Shown here piece by piece: positions 1 through 7,104 of a DNA stretch of 64,000 nucleotides. The notes beneath the pieces were generated by a model. That model saw nothing but the letters and a program-made list of their open reading frames with translations. It ran no database searches and was not told the DNA's origin. The stretch is from an uncultured Flavobacteriales bacterium. GTDB taxonomy: Bacteria; Bacteroidota; Bacteroidia; Flavobacteriales; UBA1820. The stretch is from positions 1 through 64,000 of the forward strand of contig CABSLV010000004.1 of NCBI GenBank assembly GCA_902478645.1, read 5' to 3'. A program made the position numbers and the translations under genes. How positions within the stretch are numbered: the stretch's first letter is position 1; every line of letters begins with the position of its first letter.

Positions 1-1668
1 GAACGAATCGACCCGCCGCTGGGAGAGGTAAAAACCGATGTCGCCGAGGTATTCCTTGATGTGTCCGTCGCGGAATTCGTAGGTCTTGTTGGTGAGCCCG
101 GAGAGGAAATCGCGGTCGTGCGAGACGAGGATGAGCGTCCCGTCGAAGGATTCGAGGGCTTGTTTGAGGATGGCTTTCGAGCGGATGTCCAGGTGGTTGG
201 TCGGCTCGTCCATGATCAGCACGTTGAAGGGGCGCACCAACAGTTTGCACAGCGCCAGACGGCCGCGTTCCCCGCCCGAGAGGACTTTCACCTTTTTCTC
301 GATCGCATCGCCCGAAAAAAGGAAACTGCCCAGCAGGTCGCGGGCCTTGGGGCGCATGGCTTCGGTGGCTTCGTCCTCGATGGTGCGGATCAGGGTCTTT
401 TCCATGTCGAGGCTCTCCTTCTGGTTCTGGGCGTAATACCCCACATGGACGTTGTGTCCGCGTTCGATGGTGCCCTGGTAGTCGATCTCGCCCAGCAGGC
501 AGCGCACGAAGGTGGTCTTACCCTGTCCGTTCTTGCCCACGAAGGCGATCTTGTCGCCGCGCTGCGCCTGAAAGTCGATGCCCTTGAGCACCTCTTTGGC
601 CGTGTATTCGACGGTCGTTTCCACTCCGTTGCGGTCGATCTTCCGCGTAGCGTCGGTGAAGGTTTTGCGCACGTCTTCGGCCCGGAAAACGACCTTCCCG
701 GAAGGACTGTCCACCTGAAAACGCAGGTGCATGGCCGCCACGTCGTCGGTATCGACCTCGATGAGTTCCTTTTTCTCCAGCCGTTTCATCAGGCTCTGGG
801 CAAAGGCTGCCTTGGTGGCCTTGTAGCGGAAACGCTCGATGAGCTGTTCGGTCTGGCGGATTTCCTTCTCCTGGTTCTTGCGGGTGGCGAGCTGTTTTTC
901 CCGGATTTCGGCGCGGAGATCCAGGTATTTGGAGTAGGGCTGCTTGTAGTCGTAGATACGCCCGCCGGAGATCTCGATGGTGCGGTTGGTCACGTTGTCC
1001 AGGAAGGTGCGGTCGTGGCTCACCAGCACCACCGCACCGGGAAAACGGGTAAGGAAGTCCTCGAGCCAAAGGATGGACTCGATGTCCAGGTGGTTGGTCG
1101 GCTCGTCCAAGAGCAGGACGTCGTTCTGCTGGAGCAACAGCTTGGCCAGCTCGATGCGCATGCGCCACCCGCCGGAAAACAGGCGGGTATCCTTGTCGAA
1201 GTCCGAGCGTTCGAAACCCAGTCCCAACAACACACGTTCGACCTCACCGGCATAGGTGTATCCCCCGGCCAGATCGTACCGGTGCGTGAGGTCGTTGAGT
1301 TCTTCGATGAGTTTCATGTAGGCCTCGCTCTGGTAGTCGGTGCGCACGGCCAGGAGATGGTTTACCTCCTCGAGGCGTTTTTCGATAGCTTTCAGTTCGA
1401 CGAACGAACTTTCGATCTCGCCCATCAGGGTGTGGCGGTCCTGGAAATCGATATCCTGACGCAGGATCCCCACCCGCACCGGACCGTCGTAGGAGAGTTC
1501 GCCTTCGTCGGGGCGCAAGTCGCCGGAGAGTACGCGCAGCATGGTCGTCTTGCCGGCTCCGTTTTTACCTGCCAGACCGATACGGTCGCCCTTGTCAATA
1601 CGAAAACTCACACCCGAGAACAGGGGTTCTCCGGAAAAATAAACAGCTATGTTGTTGGCCGATAACAT
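1..1668 (-). CDS. ABC-F family ATP-binding protein (3' end outside window)
   Basis: Soluble twin-ATPase ABC-F protein. Members of this family bind the ribosomal E site and help translation or antibiotic protection, and they do not transport. The visible 556 residues begin MLSANNIAVYFSGEPLF and have no stop before the window edge. The first Walker A reads GKNGAGKTT near residue 37 and the second GKNGQGKTT near residue 380. The second signature LSGGERGRLAL is followed by MDEPTNHLDI, and the matching first-domain Walker B/switch region is also present. A charged linker with many E, K and R residues joins the two domains, as in EttA/Uup-type proteins. A perfect -7 box lies about 50 nt upstream inside a dispersed repeat. 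The subgroup (Uup or YheS-like) cannot be settled without the C-terminus. Confidence 0.93.
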   Translation of the reverse strand, partial: MLSANNIAVYFSGEPLFSGVSFRIDKGDRIGLAGKNGAGKTTMLRVLSGDLRPDEGELSYDGPVRVGILRQDIDFQDRHTLMGEIESSFVELKAIEKRLEEVNHLLAVRTDYQSEAYMKLIEELNDLTHRYDLAGGYTYAGEVERVLLGLGFERSDFDKDTRLFSGGWRMRIELAKLLLQQNDVLLLDEPTNHLDIESILWLEDFLTRFPGAVVLVSHDRTFLDNVTNRTIEISGGRIYDYKQPYSKYLDLRAEIREKQLATRKNQEKEIRQTEQLIERFRYKATKAAFAQSLMKRLEKKELIEVDTDDVAAMHLRFQVDSPSGKVVFRAEDVRKTFTDATRKIDRNGVETTVEYTAKEVLKGIDFQAQRGDKIAFVGKNGQGKTTFVRCLLGEIDYQGTIERGHNVHVGYYAQNQKESLDMEKTLIRTIEDEATEAMRPKARDLLGSFLFSGDAIEKKVKVLSGGERGRLALCKLLVRPFNVLIMDEPTNHLDIRSKAILKQALESFDGTLILVSHDRDFLSGLTNKTYEFRDGHIKEYLGDIGFYLSQRRVDSF

Positions 1669-1717
1669 AAAGTCGATGGTTTTATCTCCCGCAAGGACTC
1701 CCATCCTGCGGAGGGTA

Positions 1718-1725
1718 CAAAGATA
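1718..1725 (-). promoter_or_regulatory. -7 promoter box for ABC-F gene
   Basis: The minus strand reads TATCTTTG, a perfect match to the Bacteroidetes -7 consensus TAnnTTTG. It lies about 50 nt before the ABC-F start. The expected -33 position reads CTTC rather than TTTG. Confidence 0.6.
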
Positions 1726-1820
1726 GTGAAAGCCGAGCGCTGCGGGAAGGGGGAAAACGAAGTTTTCACCCGGAGCGCTGCCGAGGCGCATCCTGTCTTA
1801 TGAAAAGATAGTGAAAGGCG
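1718..1820 (-). repeat. Dispersed promoter-hairpin repeat, copy upstream of ABC-F gene
   Basis: Read on the minus strand, a partial unit (CTTTCACTATCTTTT) near 1803-1817 is followed by CATAAGACAGGATGCG. Then come a hairpin GAAAAC-GAA-GTTTTC (1753-1767), a GC-rich CGCAGCGCTCGG block, and a final CTTTCACTATCTTTG. The order and many bases match the repeat at 2948-3109. The last element holds the -7 box of the ABC-F gene. Confidence 0.75.
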
Positions 1821-1882
1821 ACATCCTGTTTCATCCTGTTTCCTTTGTCCGGAAAGAAGAAAAAACGACCGCAAATCGCAAG

Positions 1883-1905
1883 GGAGAAAACCGTGCGTTT
1901 TCTCC
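1883..1905. promoter_or_regulatory. Inverted repeat upstream of first ROK gene
   Basis: GGAGAAAAC and GTTTTCTCC form a perfect 9-bp inverted repeat with a 5-nt spacer. It lies just upstream of a -7-like TACCTTGC (1917-1924) and 53 nt before the ROK start. It could be an operator or a leader hairpin. It shares the GAAAAC/GTTTTC motif with the dispersed repeats. Confidence 0.4.
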
Positions 1906-1957
1906 GGAAAAACCCGTACCTTGCACAAAAAGTACAGACAAATAACGACATCCAACC

Positions 1958-2950
1958 ATGGAAAAAGTAGCATTGGGCATCGACATCGGCGGGACGAACA
2001 CCAAGTACGGATTCGTGGACGCACAAGGCAAGATCTACGGAGAGACCTCCATACCGACCGTCTTGAAAGTCGGAGAGGAACAGGAAAGTTTCGAGCAGTA
2101 CATCGCCCGGCTGTGCTCTCAGGCGCAGCAGACCCTCAAGGAATGCGGGCAGGACCTGCAACTCATCGGTGCGGGGATCGGTGCTCCGGACGGCAATTTC
2201 TTCAGCGGGGCGATCGAGTTTGCGGTCAACCTTCCCTGGAAAGGCGTTCTGCGCGCCGCCGCGCTCGTCTCCCAACACATGGGCGTACTGGCTGCCTTGA
2301 CCAACGATGCCAATGCCGCCGCGATGGGCGAGATGCTCTTCGGGACGGCCAAAGGTATGAAGGACTTTATCGTCATCACCCTCGGTACGGGGGTGGGCAG
2401 CGGTATCGTCATCGGCGGGAGGATGGTCTATGGCCATGGCGGTTTCGCCGGCGAACTGGGACACGTGATCGTCAAGGAAGGCGGGCGCGTGTGCGGTTGC
2501 GGGCGAAGAGGCTGTCTGGAGACCTATTGCTCCGCCGGAGGGGTGCGCCGCACGGTGATGGACCTGCTGGCCGAGGAAACAACCCCGAGCGTACTGCGCG
2601 ACATTTCGTTCGAGCAGATGACCTCGGCGCGCATCTACGAAGCGGCCATGGAGGGCGATCCGCTGGCACGCGAGGCTTTCCGTCGTACCGCACGCATCCT
2701 GGGACGTGCCTTGGCCGATTTTGTCACCTTTTCCTCGCCCGAGGCCATCATCCTTTTCGGCGGGGTGGCCCGCGCGGGTGAATTCCTGCGCAAACCCACC
2801 GAGGAAGCGATGGAGGAATCGATGCTGCATTGTTTCAAAAACAAGGTCAAGGTGCTGCTTTCCGACTTGAGCGAAGGCAACGTGGCTATCCTTGGGGCGG
2901 CGGCTTTGGCATGGGATGCTTACCGAAAGCCGAACGAAAAAAAGGCGTAG
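1958..2950 (+). CDS. ROK family sugar kinase (glucokinase-like), first copy
   Basis: Cytoplasmic ATP-dependent sugar kinase of the ROK family, probably phosphorylating glucose or a related hexose before glycolysis. The 330-residue protein opens with the phosphate-binding DIGGTNTKYG motif (residues 9-18). A second glycine-rich ATP motif, TLGTGVGSG, lies near residues 145-153. The ROK zinc motif CGCGRRGCLE is near residues 178-187, and the conserved GHV of the substrate site precedes it. The length is typical. It is followed at once by a repeat element and a close paralogue, so this is a tandem duplication. The substrate cannot be read from sequence, and N-acetylmannosamine or allose kinase roles remain possible. 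Confidence 0.9.
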   Translation: MEKVALGIDIGGTNTKYGFVDAQGKIYGETSIPTVLKVGEEQESFEQYIARLCSQAQQTLKECGQDLQLIGAGIGAPDGNFFSGAIEFAVNLPWKGVLRAAALVSQHMGVLAALTNDANAAAMGEMLFGTAKGMKDFIVITLGTGVGSGIVIGGRMVYGHGGFAGELGHVIVKEGGRVCGCGRRGCLETYCSAGGVRRTVMDLLAEETTPSVLRDISFEQMTSARIYEAAMEGDPLAREAFRRTARILGRALADFVTFSSPEAIILFGGVARAGEFLRKPTEEAMEESMLHCFKNKVKVLLSDLSEGNVAILGAAALAWDAYRKPNEKKA

Positions 2951-2960
2951 GATGCGCCCT

Positions 2961-3024
2961 CGGTATCGTCAATTGCGAAAACGTTGTTTTCGATTTGCCG
3001 CTGCGCTCGCCTTTCACTATATTT
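2961..3024 (+). repeat. 64-bp direct repeat, copy 1 (degenerate promoter)
   Basis: This 64-bp stretch is identical to 3045-3108. It holds the hairpin GAAAAC-GTT-GTTTTC, the TTTG at 2994-2997 and a -7 box that ends in T (TATATTTT, 3018-3025) instead of G. The similarity extends upstream to the stop codon of the first ROK gene at 2948. Confidence 0.9.
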
Positions 3025-3044
3025 TCATAATATAGGATGCGGCT

Positions 3045-3108
3045 CGGTATCGTCAATTGCGAAAACGTTGTTTTCGATTTGCCGCTGCGCTCGCCTTTCA
3101 CTATATTT
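3045..3108 (+). repeat. 64-bp direct repeat, copy 2 (intact promoter)
   Basis: Identical 64-bp partner of 2961-3024, with an 84-bp offset. The base after the repeat is G, which completes the -7 consensus here only. Confidence 0.9.
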
Positions 3109-3109
3109 G
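3078..3109 (+). promoter_or_regulatory. Consensus promoter for second ROK gene
   Basis: TTTG (3078-3081), a 20-nt spacer and TATATTTG (3102-3109) exactly match the Bacteroidetes primary-sigma consensus. The ROK start lies 62 nt downstream. Confidence 0.8.
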
Positions 3110-3171
3110 TCGCTGAGTCTGCCACGTTGCGGACACAAGGACTTACCGAAATAAAAAACGAAGAAAAAATT

Positions 3172-4149
3172 ATGAAAAAAGTTACTCTGGGTATCGATAT
3201 CGGCGGGACGAACACTAAGTACGGCTTTGTGGACAAGGATGGAAAAATCTACTGCGAGTCTTCCATCTCGACCACTACACCGGGGGAAAATTTCGAGAAT
3301 TACTTGGACAACCTGCATCGGGAAGTAACCAATGCCTTGAAGAATTGTCCGGAAAAACTCGAACTCATCGGCGTGGGTGTCGGCGCTCCGAACGGGAACT
3401 ATTTCAACGGCTGCATCGAATTTGCCGTCAACCTTCCTTGGAAGGGGATTACCCGTATCGTTTCCCTGATGGAGGAAAAATTCGGCGTTCCGGCCGTATT
3501 GACCAACGACGCCAACGTCGCCGCAATGGGTGAGATGCTCTTCGGCACGGCCAAAGGCATGAAGGACTTTATCGTCATCACCCTCGGCACGGGCGTGGGC
3601 AGCGGTATCGTCATCGGAGGCAATATGGTGTACGGACACGACGGTTTCGCCGGCGAATTGGGACACGTGGTGATCAAGGAAGGCGGTCGCGAATGCGGCT
3701 GCGGACGCCACGGTTGCCTGGAGACTTATTGCTCGGCCAACGGTATCCGCCGTACGGTGTTTGAGATGCTGGCCAACCGCACCAACCCCAGCGTACTGCG
3801 GGGCATTTCGTACGATGACCTTACCTCGGCTCGTATCTACGAGGCGGCTATGGAAGGCGACCACATCGCGCGCGAGGCTTTCCGCTACACGGGACGCATC
3901 CTGGGACGGGCTCTGGCCGACTTCGTAACCTTCTCTTCGCCCGAGGCCATCATCCTCTTCGGCGGTTTGGCCAAAGCCGGCGAACTGATCCGCAAGCCGA
4001 CCGAGGAAGCGATGGAGGAATCGATGCTCCACTGCTTCAAGAACAAGGTCAAGGTGTTGCTTTCCTGTCTGGACGAAGGCAATGTGGCCATCCTCGGAGC
4101 AGCGGCCCTTTCGTGGAACGAGCTCGAAAACGTTCGGAAAAAAGCCTGA
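3172..4149 (+). CDS. ROK family sugar kinase (glucokinase-like), second copy
   Basis: Paralogue of the preceding ROK kinase, with the same motifs: DIGGTNTKYG near the N-terminus, LGTGVGSG, and the zinc motif CGCGRHGCLE. Long stretches around the ATP site are identical between the two proteins. The 325-residue start at MKKVTLGIDIGG is chosen because it aligns with the first copy. An upstream in-frame ATG at 3037 falls inside the promoter repeat and is unlikely to be used. The gene has its own consensus promoter, so it is probably expressed independently. The divergence is greatest in the N-terminal lobe (residues 20-60), which may tune substrate or partner choice. Function is inferred from the family only. 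Confidence 0.9.
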   Translation: MKKVTLGIDIGGTNTKYGFVDKDGKIYCESSISTTTPGENFENYLDNLHREVTNALKNCPEKLELIGVGVGAPNGNYFNGCIEFAVNLPWKGITRIVSLMEEKFGVPAVLTNDANVAAMGEMLFGTAKGMKDFIVITLGTGVGSGIVIGGNMVYGHDGFAGELGHVVIKEGGRECGCGRHGCLETYCSANGIRRTVFEMLANRTNPSVLRGISYDDLTSARIYEAAMEGDHIAREAFRYTGRILGRALADFVTFSSPEAIILFGGLAKAGELIRKPTEEAMEESMLHCFKNKVKVLLSCLDEGNVAILGAAALSWNELENVRKKA

Positions 4150-4170
4150 CGTTTTCTCCTGAAAACATAT

Positions 4171-4178
4171 TATCTTTG
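4171..4178 (+). promoter_or_regulatory. -7 box for tRNA-Leu
   Basis: TATCTTTG matches the -7 consensus and ends 33 nt before the tRNA. Just upstream, GTTTTC-TCCT-GAAAAC (4151-4166) forms a small inverted repeat. Confidence 0.55.
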
Positions 4179-4211
4179 CCGCCTCGTTGTTCCCCCACCG
4201 GGGCGGTTTTT

Positions 4212-4295
4212 GCGGACGTGGTGGAATGGTAGACACGCCAGACTTAGGATCTGGTGCCGCGAGGTTTGTGGGTTCGAGTCCCTCCGTCCGCACCA
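4212..4295 (+). tRNA. tRNA-Leu (anticodon UAG)
   Basis: 84-nt class II tRNA with acceptor GCGGACG pairing with CGTCCGC, a long variable arm, a GGTTCGAGTCC T-arm and encoded CCA. The anticodon loop reads CTTAGGA, giving UAG, which decodes CUN leucine codons. Confidence 0.95.
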
Positions 4296-4346
4296 CAAGG
4301 GCAAAAAAAGTCCCGGCCTTTGGCCGGGACTTTTTTTGCCCTTGTG
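4294..4346. terminator. Bidirectional terminator, 25-bp perfect palindrome
   Basis: Two 25-bp arms pair perfectly around a 3-nt loop TTT. The inner stem is GTCCCGGCC with A7/T7 tracts on either side and an extra GGGC-rich outer arm. The left arm begins inside the tRNA CCA end. It serves the tRNA and the converging TM2-domain gene. Confidence 0.85.
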
Positions 4347-4475
4347 ATATCCAGACCGTCTTTTCAAGGCTGTCTTCGCACAAGAACTATTCTCGTCGCA
4401 TTTGATAACGCAACGGAAGAGAGACCCAGCCGGCAGTACGCCGACGGGGAGAAAAAATCGTCGAAAGAGGTCTCG

Positions 4476-4823
4476 TCAGGGTTTGACCGGCAACCCGTTT
4501 TTGTCGGTAAACGAGCCGATGATGATCATGATCAGATCGACCAGCACCCAGATGCCGACGGCAGCCACCAGGAAGTAGCCGATCAGAATGATGGACAATA
4601 CAACCCCAAGGATGGTCATAAGCAGTTGCGCGATGGCCGTACCGATCTTCCCCACATAGAAACGGTGCGCGCCGAAACCGCCCAGGAAAAAGCACAACAA
4701 CAACGCACCCACGAAAGAACAGGGGCTTTTGACCGTTTGTTCGACCGGAACGACCGGTACTCCGCATTTGACACAGATCACCGCATTGTCGGGGATTTCT
4801 GCTCCGCAATTCTTGCAATACAT
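4476..4823 (-). CDS. Zinc-ribbon TM2 domain membrane protein
   Basis: A 115-residue protein with an N-terminal zinc ribbon (CKNCG at residues 3-7 and CVKCG near 17-21). A linker leads to a TM2 domain with two hydrophobic segments. The intervening motif GGFGAHRFYVGK is the hallmark of TM2 proteins. The family is widespread, and its molecular role in bacteria is not established. The zinc ribbon suggests a regulatory or scaffolding part. It stands alone, converging with tRNA-Leu across a shared terminator. Confidence 0.88.
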   Translation of the reverse strand: MYCKNCGAEIPDNAVICVKCGVPVVPVEQTVKSPCSFVGALLLCFFLGGFGAHRFYVGKIGTAIAQLLMTILGVVLSIILIGYFLVAAVGIWVLVDLIMIIIGSFTDKNGLPVKP

Positions 4824-5071
4824 AACAATCGTGTTTTTAGTGTTGAAAAACAGGAATGACTATTCGGAGTAAAAGTATCAAAAATCCCTGGATTTTCCCC
4901 GCACCTGCCTGTTTTTTTCATGAATCTCTTTTCCCATCACTCCGAGAATCGCCCCATCTCACCCCGGAACAGGTATGACCGCGGTTTCCCCGTGTTCCCG
5001 CAAAGGACGAGAGCGGCGAAAAACAGGATAGTTAAATCCCCTGTAGTGAAAAGGAAGTGGAAAAAATTCCC

Positions 5072-5079
5072 TACATTTG
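5072..5079 (+). promoter_or_regulatory. -7 box for atpD
   Basis: TACATTTG matches TAnnTTTG and ends 28 nt before the atpD start. No clear -33 TTTG is seen. Confidence 0.5.
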
Positions 5080-5107
5080 CTAGGATTATAATTTTGTTTA
5101 TCACACG

Positions 5108-6643
5108 ATGACAGCGACTGCAGAAACGACGAAAGGGAACATCGTCAAAATCGTAGGCCCTGTGGTGGATGTACAGTTTCCTCCGCAAGCCGAAAACTTC
5201 CCCAAGATATACGACGCATTGACCGTCACCGGCGACGCCGGACAGCAGATCGTGCTGGAAGTCCAGCAACAGATCGGCGAGGATACCGTACGGTGCATCG
5301 CAATGGATATCACCGACGGCCTCTACCGGGGCATGGAGGTCAGTGCCACCGGTGCCCCGATCAAGATGCCTGTCGGGAAACAGATCCGCGGCCGGCTGTT
5401 CAACGTATCGGGTCAGGCCATCGACGGTCTGGAAGACCTTCCCCGGGAAAACGGTCTGCCCATCCACCGCCCGGCGCCGAAGTTCGACGATCTGTCCACC
5501 ACCTCCGAAGTACTGTTCACCGGCATCAAGGTGATCGACCTGATCTGCCCGTATGTGCGCGGAGGCCGTATCGGCCTGTTCGGTGGTGCGGGTGTGGGCA
5601 AGACGGTGCTCATCCAGGAGCTGATCAACAACATCGCCAAACAGCACGGCGGTCTGTCGGTTTTCGCGGGCGTGGGCGAACGCACCCGCGAGGGCAACGA
5701 CCTGCTGCGCGAGATGATCGAATCGGGCATCATCAACTACGGCGAGGAATTCAAAAAATCGATGGAAGAAGGCTCGTGGGACCTCTCGAGAGTGGACCAC
5801 AAGGCGCTTGAGGATTCCAAGCTGGCTTTCGTTTTCGGACAGATGAACGAACCTCCGGGAGCCCGTGCCCGCGTGGCACTCTCGGGCGTAACGCTGGCCG
5901 AATATTTCCGCGACGGCGACAAGGGACAGGAGGAAGGCAAGGGACGCGACATCCTGTTCTTCGTGGACAATATCTTCCGTTTCTCCCAGGCGGGTTCGGA
6001 GGTATCGACCCTGCTGGGACGTATGCCTTCCGCGGTGGGATACCAGCCGACCCTGGCTTCCGAAATGGGAGCCTTGGAGGAGCGCATTGCCTCGACCAAG
6101 CACGGTTCCATCACTTCGGTGCAAGCGGTGTACGTGCCGGCCGACGACTTGACCGACCCGGCGCCTGCCACTACGTTCAACTTCCTGGACGCCAAGACGG
6201 TGCTCTCGCGTAAGATCGCCGAAATGGGTATCTACCCAGCCGTGGATCCGTTGGATTCCACCTCTCGCATCCTCGACCCGACGGTCGTGGGCAAGGCACA
6301 TTACCAGACGGCTCAGCGGGTCAAGGAAATCCTCCAAAAGAACGCCGCCCTGCAGGACATCATCGCCATCCTGGGTATGGACGAGCTCTCCGAAGAAGAC
6401 AAACTGGTGGTGCAGCGCGCCCGCCGCGTGATGCGCTTCATGTCGCAGCCGTTCTTCGTGGCCGAACAGTTCACCGGACGCCCGGGCGTGTATGTGGACA
6501 TCAAGGATACGATCGAGGGCTTCGACCGGATCATCGACGGAACGATGGACAAATACCCGGAAGGTGCATTCAGCAACGTCGGCACGATCGACGAGGCTGC
6601 CGAGAAGGGAGAAAAGATGCTCAAGGAAGCCGGCGAACTATAA
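5108..6643 (+). CDS. atpD: F1Fo ATP synthase beta subunit
   Basis: Catalytic beta subunit of F-type ATP synthase, located on the cytoplasmic face of the inner membrane. The 511-residue protein has the Walker A motif GGAGVGKT near residue 160, the conserved ERTREGNDL stretch, the Walker B region DILFFVDNIF and the DELSEED motif near residue 424. It is about 30-40 residues longer than the E. coli protein because of an insertion around residues 215-245, as in other Bacteroidetes. atpC follows after 21 nt, and the pair then meets a strong terminator, so the other subunits must be encoded elsewhere. Confidence 0.98.
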   Translation: MTATAETTKGNIVKIVGPVVDVQFPPQAENFPKIYDALTVTGDAGQQIVLEVQQQIGEDTVRCIAMDITDGLYRGMEVSATGAPIKMPVGKQIRGRLFNVSGQAIDGLEDLPRENGLPIHRPAPKFDDLSTTSEVLFTGIKVIDLICPYVRGGRIGLFGGAGVGKTVLIQELINNIAKQHGGLSVFAGVGERTREGNDLLREMIESGIINYGEEFKKSMEEGSWDLSRVDHKALEDSKLAFVFGQMNEPPGARARVALSGVTLAEYFRDGDKGQEEGKGRDILFFVDNIFRFSQAGSEVSTLLGRMPSAVGYQPTLASEMGALEERIASTKHGSITSVQAVYVPADDLTDPAPATTFNFLDAKTVLSRKIAEMGIYPAVDPLDSTSRILDPTVVGKAHYQTAQRVKEILQKNAALQDIIAILGMDELSEEDKLVVQRARRVMRFMSQPFFVAEQFTGRPGVYVDIKDTIEGFDRIIDGTMDKYPEGAFSNVGTIDEAAEKGEKMLKEAGEL

Positions 6644-6664
6644 TCCTTCACCCTTACGCGCATT

Positions 6665-6949
6665 ATGGAAGTACACATCATCAGCCCCGAAGGCGACGTA
6701 TTCCAGGGAACGGCCGATGCGGCATTCCTGCCCGGCACCCTGGGTGGGTTTGAAGTATTGGACGGACATGCCCCCCTGGTCTCCACGTTGGGAAAAGGGC
6801 GGGTACTCATCCGTCGGGCAGCCGGATTTTCCGACGCGCGGATGCGGGAGGACCTCGCTCCGCAGGGAGAGGGTACGGAGTTGTCCCTGGAAGTTTCCTC
6901 GGGAGTGGCTCAGACCTCCGAAGGACGACTGACCGTATTGATAGACTGA
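6665..6949 (+). CDS. atpC: F1Fo ATP synthase epsilon subunit (short form)
   Basis: Epsilon subunit linking the F1 rotor to the c-ring. At 94 residues it contains only the N-terminal beta-sandwich, including EVHIISPEGDVFQG and LPGTLGGFEVLDGHAPLVS. The C-terminal helical hairpin that inhibits ATP hydrolysis in E. coli is missing. Short forms like this are normal in Bacteroidetes. It is cotranscribed with atpD. Confidence 0.95.
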   Translation: MEVHIISPEGDVFQGTADAAFLPGTLGGFEVLDGHAPLVSTLGKGRVLIRRAAGFSDARMREDLAPQGEGTELSLEVSSGVAQTSEGRLTVLID

Positions 6950-6975
6950 CCGTTCACGGGGACACCCCGAATACC

Positions 6976-7022
6976 GAAGTTCGCTTTTCCCTCCGAGGAG
7001 GGAAAAGCGAACTTCTTTTTTG
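6976..7022. terminator. Terminator after atpDC
   Basis: A 19-bp perfect inverted repeat (GAAGTTCGCTTTTCCCTCC and its complement) with a minimal loop is followed by TTTTTT. It separates atpDC from the relA/spoT homologue on the same strand. Confidence 0.88.
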
Positions 7023-7054
7023 CCCTGTTAAGACAGACGAACGGCGAAATTGCT

Positions 7055-7062
7055 TACTTTTA
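7055..7062 (+). promoter_or_regulatory. -7 box for relA/spoT homologue
   Basis: TACTTTTA matches seven of eight -7 positions and lies 42 nt before the start codon. Confidence 0.4.
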
Positions 7063-7104
7063 CACATTATCCCATCAAATAACGGCTCCGTCCGACAAAA
7101 AGCC

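Noticed and set aside
61..1665. 534-residue plus-strand open frame
   Set aside because: Antisense shadow of the ABC-F gene, whose Walker and signature motifs are clear on the minus strand.
3037..3171. N-terminal extension of the second ROK kinase
   Set aside because: It would translate the promoter repeat, and the first copy starts at the equivalent of 3172.
4254..4859. 201-residue open frame across tRNA-Leu and the TM2 gene
   Set aside because: It overlaps a tRNA and a terminator and is antisense to the zinc-ribbon TM2 gene.
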